DNA from: Methylococcaceae bacterium NSM2-1
GTDB taxonomy: Bacteria > Pseudomonadota > Gammaproteobacteria > Methylococcales > Methylomonadaceae
Reading direction: 5' to 3'
DNA length: 8,221 nucleotides
Assembly: GCA_002256705.1 (NCBI GenBank)
Contig: NQJI01000150.1
Location: forward strand, 1 to 8,221
This document shows positions 1 through 6,351 of the stretch, one piece after another. Below the pieces are notes generated by a model. It did not search any database and was not told the origin of the DNA. It saw nothing but the letters and a program-made list of their open reading frames with translations. A program made the position numbers and the translations under genes. How positions within the stretch are numbered: position 1 is the stretch's first letter; each line of letters begins with the position of its first letter.

Positions 1-369
1 TCTCCCCCCTGCACAAAAAGCATGAAGTTTTCTCTAACGCCCTCACCATGCATAAAGATGGTGGACTATATGAACGCCCACCGAATCGACGAGCTATTCG
101 ATTTGGCAGTCACACCCATGTCGAAAAACAAAATTTGGAGATTCTTTGCAACCAGTTTATTCATAGCTATGTGTTCGTAACTGCTCAGCAAGAAGATGGC
201 TCGCTTGCTGGTGCCTACGTATCGTCAGATGGCGCGAAAGGATAAGGTCCTTTTCGTTGAAATTGCTTATATTTTCTCTGTCTTTCGCACCGTTGGCAAA
301 GACTACCTAACCGAGCTATACATGCGGCGAAATCAAAAGACACATCAATGGGAAGAGGCCGCCAAGTGA
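1..369 (+). pseudogene. 3' part of an unrecognised small gene, frame broken near 240
   Basis: The reading frame is open from position 3 with no start in the window, so the gene begins upstream. It runs to a TAA at 243-245. The adjacent frame continues as protein-like sequence from 241 to a TGA at 367-369. Removing one G from the GG at 240-241 joins the two into about 121 residues with a smooth junction (SSDGAKDKVLFVEIAY). Both halves look like one globular protein: the first has an LCNQFIHSYVFV segment, the second FSVFRTVGKDYLTEL and ends in QWEEAAK. I do not recognise the family and give no function. The break may be a real inactivating insertion, a sequencing error or, less likely, recoding; no classical slippery heptamer is visible. 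The short ATG-initiated frame at 48-245 is only a fragment of this gene. An intrinsic terminator follows about 150 bases downstream. Confidence 0.55.
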
Positions 370-398
370 GTCGTAAAGTTGATTTGCCGATAGGCAAT

Positions 399-450
399 CC
401 ACCTTAGCTTTAAGGGCGGTGGCGATTTGCTGTCGCGAAACCACCCTAAG
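399..450 (+). promoter_or_regulatory. possible competing RNA hairpins downstream of the small gene
   Basis: CCACC occurs at 399-403 and again at 441-445, and the complementary GGTGG lies between them at 418-422. The middle copy can therefore pair with either side but not both. CCTTA (402-406) and TAAGG (411-415) also form a small stem with a four-base loop. Mutually exclusive stems of this kind occur in attenuators and 3' UTRs. The terminator at 517-551 lies downstream, but the next gene begins more than 280 bases after that, so a control function is only a guess. A 13-codon frame (468-509), preceded by a weak AAGAGA, lies between the hairpins and the terminator; I do not call it a gene. Confidence 0.2.
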
Positions 451-516
451 AGCTTACAAGAGAATTTATGAGTTTCCGCTATCGATCCAATCCAGCCAAC
501 AAAGTATAGTTAATAG

Positions 517-551
517 AACCCTCGTTTGTATTTTTCAAGCGAGGGTTTTTT
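517..551 (+). terminator. intrinsic terminator
   Basis: AACCCTCGTTTG (517-528) pairs with CAAGCGAGGGTT (536-547), giving a 12-bp stem with one G-U pair and a 7-base loop. Four Ts follow directly (548-551). This is a textbook rho-independent terminator on the plus strand. It would end transcription of the upstream small gene and isolate the glutamate synthase gene from it. Confidence 0.88.
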
Positions 552-833
552 ATATCTGATTTTCTTTGGTGCTTATAAACCAAATAGCAAGAAATCGGCA
601 AAATCACATTAGTTGCATGATAATTGCCCACAAATTAAGGGTAATTTATCCTATTTAAATATAACAAATTATTCGGCTTAAATGACAAATCAGCCTTATC
701 ATGCTAGCATTTACAAGTTTTACTAAATGATTTTTTAAATAATTTCACGTTGATTTAATGCGCTGATCTGGTGCATGTAAATCTGCCACGCATTGGTAAA
801 ACAAACTTTAAACGCTATACATAACGAGAAAAT
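552..833 (+). promoter_or_regulatory. AT-rich upstream region of the glutamate synthase gene
   Basis: These 282 bases hold no credible gene on either strand. Visible elements are a dyad TTTGGT-N8-ACCAAA (565-584), a perfect 10-bp palindrome ATGCTAGCAT (701-710), and TGGTGC at 567-572 and 769-774. TGGTGC resembles half of an NtrC-type site, but no full dyad is present. I found no sigma-54 GG-N10-GC promoter. A second, weaker sigma-70 candidate is TCGGCA (595-600), 18 bases, GATAAT (619-624). The region most likely carries the promoter and operators of the downstream unit; the regulator is unknown. Confidence 0.5.
793..821 (+). promoter_or_regulatory. candidate sigma-70 promoter for the glutamate synthase gene
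   Basis: TTGGTA (793-798) and TATACA (816-821) are separated by 17 bases, the optimal spacing. Transcription would begin near 828, only a few bases before the GTG at 834. If this promoter is real, translation from GTG 834 would have almost no leader, and the in-frame ATG at 852 would be favoured. In an AT-rich region such a match can arise by chance. Confidence 0.35.
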
Positions 834-3800
834 GTGAGTACGGGCCGGATAATGACTAAAAATTCCCGATTAGGTAATAAAAACGCTATGCTTTACAACG
901 CTGATTTATCGCAGGACAGCTGCGGTGTGGGCTTTATCACTCACAAACAAAGTAAACAAACTCACGATTTGCTTGTTAAATCCCATGAGGCCTTGTGCAC
1001 TATTCCGCATCGTGGAGGCATGAGCGCCGAAGGTATAGGCGATGGCGCGGGCGTTAATATTGACTTGTCCCTCAGGTTCTTTCGCAAAATTTCTGGCATT
1101 GACAGTCTCGAACTCGGTCAATTTGGCGTTGCCAACTTCTTTTTTCCTGAAGACCACGATCATTACGATTCCGCTGCAAATGAACTGATTGAACGCCATT
1201 TTAAAGACTTCAACTTGCCGATTATCCTATGGCGCACTGTCCCCGTAGATCTTGACGTTATTAATGCAGCAGCTGTAAAAGCCCAATTACCGATAAAACA
1301 GTGTGTCTTTGGCCGCCCGGAAAGTTTGAAAAACGCGTCGCATGAAGAATTTGAAAAGCATATTCAGGCCGCTTTGCTGGACATTGAAGTTGAAGGCTTT
1401 ACCCGCCCTGAATTGACTGGTTTTTATCCGTTATCCATGAGTTCGCGCACTCAGGTTTACAAAGGCCGCTTAAATTCGTTTGAAGTCGTGCCTTATTTTA
1501 AAGACCTGTACGACACTGATCACGAAATCAGTACTCTGTTCTTCCATACCCGGTTTTCTACCAATACAGCGCCGGCAACCATGATGGCTCAGCCATTTCG
1601 TTATATGGCGCACAATGGCGAGCTGAACACCGATAAGAAAAACCGTTTAAGTGAAAATGCGATTGCCAGGCAACATAACAAGCACATTATTTTTCCTTGC
1701 GGCCAATCCGACTCCGGACGCCTGGATCAAACCCTGACACGCCGTATTAACGAAGATGAACTGGATATAGTCACCGCTGTTTTGGCCATGATGCCGCCAG
1801 CCTGGGAAAATGACACGACCTTGTCGCCTGCTGTCCGCGCGATGCTGGAATATTTCAGTCTGTATGAAGAAAAAAATGACGGTCCTGCTGCCTTGATTTT
1901 CAATGATGGCATCCGTGTAGGCGCACGGCTGGATCGTTTGGGATTACGGCCTTTGCGCTCAGTAGAAACCGAAGATTATTTGGCAGTGATGTCCGAAGCC
2001 GGTCAAATTGACTTTCCTCCCAAAGATGTTTTGAAGCGCGGCCGTATCGAAGCGGGCGGCATGCTGTATTTTGACCACAGTACCGGCGAAGCCTACAACA
2101 GCCATCAAGTCATGGAGCGATTGGCTAGCGAACACGATTATCAGGCTTTACTGGCGCAGCGCTGCATTCATCTTGCTGAACTTCCGCTCGTTGAATTATC
2201 GGAACTTGATAATGAACACTCGTTTAATATAGACCAGCGACATACCGCCTATTCCCTGAATCAGGAAAGCTTCAGGTTTTTGCTTGACCCGATGCTGGCA
2301 ACCGGCATGGAAAAAGTATCGGCCATGGGTTATGGTTTGGCGCCAAATGCCCTGTCCAGTGCAGAAGGCGGCATGTCGCGTTATTTTAGCCAGCGCTTTG
2401 CTCAGGTAACCAACCCGCCTCTGGATTCACTTCGGGAAAGCGACGGTATGACCTTGCGCGTGGCCTTAGGCGCGAAACCCACTTTTTCAGATGAACTCAG
2501 CAAACAACTGGTCATCAATACGCCGATTTTACAGCGTACGCACCTGGAACAAATTCGCAGGCAGTCGACAGTCAGTACAATCACGCTGGATATGTTATAC
2601 CGGCCTGACTTTAATGATGCCAAACACAATGAAGATATTCTGGAAGCGGCTTTGTTAAGGGTTTGTGAGCAGGTTGAACAGGCGGCCAGAAACAATATCG
2701 GCATTATCATTTTAAGCGACATCAATATCAGCCGTGAGCTTGCCGCCATTCCTGCCTTGTTAATGATTGCAGCGGCTAACCAGCATTTAGTCAGGCAGGG
2801 TTTGCGTTTTAATTCATCATTGATTGCCGAGACCGGACAAGCTGCAAGTCCCCATGATATTGCCACAATTTTAGGCTTTGGCGCCTCAGCCATCTGTCCT
2901 GTCAGCGTATACAACCGCGTTATCAGTCATTATCCAGCGGCCCAGCAGCAAAAAATTCTCGATAAATATCAAAAAGGTGCCGAGAAATCACTGATGAAAA
3001 CCATGGGCAAGTTTGGCCTGTGCACGGTGGAAAGTTATATCGGCGGTGAATTCTTTGAATCCAATTATCTGGATACCGATGAGCCCAGATTAAGTCCTTA
3101 TTTTCCGAATATTCACGCCTCAGTCGGTGGTGTGCGTTATGCGGATATTGCTGCCAGCGCCAGCGAATGGCATCAAAAAGCCCTGGCGGTCCACGAAGAA
3201 AAGGACATTCCATTCCTGGGACTTTTCAAGGAACGCCAGGACGGTGCGGGCCATTCTTATGGAAATACTGCGGTCAGAGAATATATCAATATGACCGATG
3301 AGGCGATTTTATATATTCCCAAAGACAAGTCGCCGGTAGCCAGCGATACAGCCTATATTGATTCAGGCTACGAGAAGCGCACGCCCGAACAAATTGACAG
3401 TTTCGGTATTACGCCTGCCTATCGCAGTTTTGCTAAAAATCTGTATCTTGAACGCGATTCCAGGCCCGCCTCATTGCGCGACATCATGGATTTTCCGGCC
3501 GATATCACCTCAGCGTTTACCACGGCTGATTTCGACCGCGTCCTGTGCAAGCAGAATTTGCGCGGTAATGTTAATTATTTGATTCGTGGCTTAATAGCAG
3601 CGAAAACAAATGACGGTGCTTTCGCTATTGGCTTTACCGAAAATTCAAGCTCTCAGCGTTTGGAACAATTGGCGGAACACTTTAAAAAACGTTTCTCCGG
3701 TACAGAATTCAGTATAGCGGTAGCGGAAGATATGCTTGCCGTAAAAGTTGCCAATCCCGATAGTCTGATAGGCAATTATTTAAATTCTATACAAACCGCA

Positions 3801-6287
3801 CGCAATCCGATTGCTTTAAGTGACGTACAGCCAGCGCATGAAATTACGGCAATGCTTGCCTCCGGTGCGATGAGTCATGTAGTCGGGGCATTGAGTAACT
3901 CCGGCGAAGGCGGCGAACATTCCAGCCGTTTCAACACCCTGCGTTCCTGTAACATCAAACAGTTCGCTTCAGGACGCTTCGGTGTTTGGGCCGGTTATCT
4001 GGCTGATCCGAATATTAAGGAAATTGAAATCAAGATAGCTCAGGGTGCTAAACCGGGCGAAGGCGGTCAATTACCCGCCGCTAAAGTCTCTGTCGAAATT
4101 GCCGCATTACGCGGCGGCACGCCCAGAGTCGAACTGGTTAGCCCGCCGCCACATCATGATACTTACTCTATCGAGGATTTAGGGCAGTTGATCCATGATG
4201 CCAAAGCCGCGCGAGTCAAAGTCGGTGTTAAACTGGTTTCTTCCGAGGGTATAGGGACGATTGCGGTCGGCGTTGCCAAAGCAGGCGCGGATGTCATTAA
4301 CGTTGCTGGTAACACGGGGGGTACGGGCGCGGCCGCTGTCACCAGTCTAAAAAACAGCGGGCGTTCGCCCGAAATTGGTCTTGCTGAAGTCCATCAGGCA
4401 TTGGCAGTCAACGGGCTGCGCGACAAGGTGATACTGCGCGGGAGCGGCGCTCATCAAAGCGGTCTGGATGTCATTAAATCAGCCATCCTGGGTGCGGATT
4501 CGTTTGAATTTGGCACGACCGTACTGATGATGTTGCGTTGCGTAATGGCGAAAAACTGTAATATTAAATGCCCGGCCGGTTTAACGACCGAACATGAAGA
4601 GTTCAAAGGTGATCCGCGTGTACTGGCGCAGTATTTTATGAATCTGGCGCACGAAGTCAGGGAAATTCTGGCGGTTTTGGGTTATAAAAGTTTGCAGGAA
4701 ATTCGGGGTAACACCGATTTGCTGCATTTGATTGATCACCCTGCAATGGTCGGCCAGCTTGATCTGACCCGGATGCTGGCGCAAGTTGAAGTGGTAAAAG
4801 TCGCAAAACCTGTCTATCTTGAAGCCAGCTTTACAGTCGATGATAAAATCATTGAACAGGTTAAAGCAGGCATTATAGAGGGCGAACAGTCACAAGTTAT
4901 CATTGAAGGCGATGCCTTTAAACTCAGTAACTGCAATAAAACAGTCGGTGGCCAGGCGGCAATTGATATTGAACGGATGCTTGCCTACGAATTGACTGAA
5001 CAGCAAGTTGCTGGCTCCAAAGTCATCTACACCCATCAACAGGGTCGCCGTTATTTGGCGCCCGACAGTGTCGTTATTCGTACCCATGGCTCGGCTGGAC
5101 AAAGCTATGCAGCCTTTTTAAATGACGGGATGCGTATGGAGCATCTGGGTACTTGTAATGATGGCGTAGGCAAGTCCGCTTGCGGCGGAACATTGGTCGT
5201 TGAATCACCCGGCGGCGGTCTTAAAACACCCGGCAACAACGTGTTAATCGGCAATTTTGCCCTGTTTGGCGCTACCGGCGGTAAAGCCTTTATCAATGGC
5301 GAGGCTGGAGACCGTTTTGCGGTCAGGAACTCGGGTGCAATGGCGGTCGTTGAAGGTGTGGGTGATTTTGCATGCGAATATATGACTAACGGCGCAGTTT
5401 TGAATATCGGTGGATTTGGCAAAGGTTTCTGTAACGGAATGTCCGGCGGTAATGCTTACCAATATGACCCTGAAAATTTATTGGAAAACCTTTACGACAA
5501 ATCTTCTGTTGAATTGCATGGATTGACCGAAGAGAGCGACACGGCTCGCGCACATGAGCAGTTCATTCTTGCCATGCTTGAACAACATGCAGACTATGCG
5601 AAATCCAGCAAGGCCAGAAGTTTAATCAATAACTGGGAATCCGAGCGCAAACATTTTAAATTTGCCATGCCCTTATGGCTTTATAAAACGCAAACCACTG
5701 AATATTTGCAACAATCAATGGATCGCAAGGAAATGATCGAAGAATTGTCGCAAGCATTGGCGCAACAGCAAATCGAGCAAGTCAAAAAAGGCTACCAAAC
5801 GTCTCAACCGCTCTTCGATGGCGCGATACCAGGCCATGGCTCTACCGATAAAGCCTTAAGGTTTAAATTGGTTAATAGTTTTGCTGTCCTTGAAAAAGCC
5901 CAGCAATGCGCCAGAGACATGCTTAAACATTTACCCGAAGCGCTTCGCTCACAAAGCCAAATAGAGCAAGCGGCGCGTAAGCTGATTATGGAACGTCCCC
6001 GTAAATTGCAGGAATCGCTGGTTAAAAACACCCGCGAAGCATACAGCAACTACAGCGATGACCAGCTTGCTTGTCTGTTGGCCAGCAAACGTCTCAATGA
6101 TTACAAGACTGCGTTAATCAATCGTTCGGTACAAAGTATTTATTCCATAGGGTCTACCGCCTGGATTATTGAGCAGGACAAAATCAATAAGCAGGCATTG
6201 GCGGGTATCCCTTGCATAGAAGAATATCTGGCAGGACTCGTCGGGCTGGGAATTGTTCAGGGCATGTTGAACGAACAAACGGCTTGA
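834..6287 (+). CDS. gltB: divergent glutamate synthase (GOGAT) large subunit with an extra inserted domain and long C-terminal tail
   Basis: Glutamate synthase makes two L-glutamates from glutamine and 2-oxoglutarate using two electrons. At 1817 residues this protein is some 300 longer than typical GltB. The glutaminase domain (about 30-430) looks complete: nucleophile Cys30 (QDSCGVGF, exposed by propeptide removal in the family), HRGG 59-62, GDGAG 69-73, RFSTNT 240-245, HNGE 260-263 and SDSG 292-295. The central domain spans about 450-887. Residues 888-990 are an insertion. The FMN synthase domain keeps GEGGE 1024-1028, AQGAKPGEGGQ 1069-1079 and SPPPHHD 1103-1109. Its iron-sulfur cysteines are 1236, 1242 and 1246, with the last gap one residue short. 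The beta-helix domain ends near 1545, and about 190 tail residues (from ~1630) are extra. The ferredoxin-GOGAT loop is absent. Start: GTG 834 follows a weak GAG (826-828); ATG 852 (Met7) and ATG 888 (Met19) are alternatives. Being a glutamate synthase homologue is nearly certain; unaltered activity is not. Confidence 0.93.
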   Translation: MSTGRIMTKNSRLGNKNAMLYNADLSQDSCGVGFITHKQSKQTHDLLVKSHEALCTIPHRGGMSAEGIGDGAGVNIDLSLRFFRKISGIDSLELGQFGVANFFFPEDHDHYDSAANELIERHFKDFNLPIILWRTVPVDLDVINAAAVKAQLPIKQCVFGRPESLKNASHEEFEKHIQAALLDIEVEGFTRPELTGFYPLSMSSRTQVYKGRLNSFEVVPYFKDLYDTDHEISTLFFHTRFSTNTAPATMMAQPFRYMAHNGELNTDKKNRLSENAIARQHNKHIIFPCGQSDSGRLDQTLTRRINEDELDIVTAVLAMMPPAWENDTTLSPAVRAMLEYFSLYEEKNDGPAALIFNDGIRVGARLDRLGLRPLRSVETEDYLAVMSEAGQIDFPPKDVLKRGRIEAGGMLYFDHSTGEAYNSHQVMERLASEHDYQALLAQRCIHLAELPLVELSELDNEHSFNIDQRHTAYSLNQESFRFLLDPMLATGMEKVSAMGYGLAPNALSSAEGGMSRYFSQRFAQVTNPPLDSLRESDGMTLRVALGAKPTFSDELSKQLVINTPILQRTHLEQIRRQSTVSTITLDMLYRPDFNDAKHNEDILEAALLRVCEQVEQAARNNIGIIILSDINISRELAAIPALLMIAAANQHLVRQGLRFNSSLIAETGQAASPHDIATILGFGASAICPVSVYNRVISHYPAAQQQKILDKYQKGAEKSLMKTMGKFGLCTVESYIGGEFFESNYLDTDEPRLSPYFPNIHASVGGVRYADIAASASEWHQKALAVHEEKDIPFLGLFKERQDGAGHSYGNTAVREYINMTDEAILYIPKDKSPVASDTAYIDSGYEKRTPEQIDSFGITPAYRSFAKNLYLERDSRPASLRDIMDFPADITSAFTTADFDRVLCKQNLRGNVNYLIRGLIAAKTNDGAFAIGFTENSSSQRLEQLAEHFKKRFSGTEFSIAVAEDMLAVKVANPDSLIGNYLNSIQTARNPIALSDVQPAHEITAMLASGAMSHVVGALSNSGEGGEHSSRFNTLRSCNIKQFASGRFGVWAGYLADPNIKEIEIKIAQGAKPGEGGQLPAAKVSVEIAALRGGTPRVELVSPPPHHDTYSIEDLGQLIHDAKAARVKVGVKLVSSEGIGTIAVGVAKAGADVINVAGNTGGTGAAAVTSLKNSGRSPEIGLAEVHQALAVNGLRDKVILRGSGAHQSGLDVIKSAILGADSFEFGTTVLMMLRCVMAKNCNIKCPAGLTTEHEEFKGDPRVLAQYFMNLAHEVREILAVLGYKSLQEIRGNTDLLHLIDHPAMVGQLDLTRMLAQVEVVKVAKPVYLEASFTVDDKIIEQVKAGIIEGEQSQVIIEGDAFKLSNCNKTVGGQAAIDIERMLAYELTEQQVAGSKVIYTHQQGRRYLAPDSVVIRTHGSAGQSYAAFLNDGMRMEHLGTCNDGVGKSACGGTLVVESPGGGLKTPGNNVLIGNFALFGATGGKAFINGEAGDRFAVRNSGAMAVVEGVGDFACEYMTNGAVLNIGGFGKGFCNGMSGGNAYQYDPENLLENLYDKSSVELHGLTEESDTARAHEQFILAMLEQHADYAKSSKARSLINNWESERKHFKFAMPLWLYKTQTTEYLQQSMDRKEMIEELSQALAQQQIEQVKKGYQTSQPLFDGAIPGHGSTDKALRFKLVNSFAVLEKAQQCARDMLKHLPEALRSQSQIEQAARKLIMERPRKLQESLVKNTREAYSNYSDDQLACLLASKRLNDYKTALINRSVQSIYSIGSTAWIIEQDKINKQALAGIPCIEEYLAGLVGLGIVQGMLNEQTA
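3495..3803 (+). other. inserted domain in the glutamate synthase (residues 888-990) with a CysI-like segment
   Basis: In ordinary GltB the LRDLL-type motif ending the central domain is followed within a few residues by the P-I-x-L-x-x-V segment that opens the FMN domain. Here those landmarks are LRDIMDF (881-887) and NPIALSDV (991-998), with about 103 residues between them. Residues 914-934 read NYL-I-RG-L-IA-AKT-NDG-AFAI-GF. From memory, the E. coli CysI N-terminus contains NYLRGTIAEDLNDGLTGGF, so about 12 positions match with two one-residue gaps. That part of CysI mediates its assembly with CysJ, and a cysJ homologue is the next gene here. The rest of the insertion looks like a small alpha/beta fold without cofactor motifs. 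The insertion is clear; the CysI resemblance is a by-eye match and may be coincidental. Confidence 0.6.
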
Positions 6288-6351
6288 TACGCGCTGGAAC
6301 CGGTATTTTACAAGGTAACCTTTAAAAATAATTGAATTGTTAGTAACTTAA

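Noticed and set aside
215..397. 60-aa open frame on the minus strand in the upstream region
   Set aside because: It overlaps the second half of the broken plus-strand gene, which has better protein-like sequence.
468..509. 13-codon open frame as a gene
   Set aside because: It is too short, with only a weak AAGAGA upstream and no evidence of conservation; kept only as part of the leader observation.
552..833. Sigma-54/NtrC promoter for a nitrogen-assimilation gene
   Set aside because: No GG-N10-GC element was found; only isolated TGGTGC half-sites are present.
2402..2914. 170-aa open frame on the minus strand
   Set aside because: It lies wholly inside the well-conserved central domain of the glutamate synthase, has no recognisable motifs, and is a shadow of plus-strand coding.
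5105..5422. 105-aa open frame on the minus strand
   Set aside because: It is antisense to the glycine-rich beta-helix domain; its proline-rich composition is the complement of the glycine codons.
834..6287. Ferredoxin-dependent glutamate synthase
   Set aside because: The ferredoxin-binding insertion that normally follows GEGGED is absent: GEGGE (1024-1028) reaches K1042-Q1043 in a short stretch, as in bacterial GltB.
6288..6351. Terminator or separate promoter between the two large genes
   Set aside because: Only a short palindrome AAGGTAACCTT (6312-6322) with no usable loop is visible, and no convincing -35/-10 pair.
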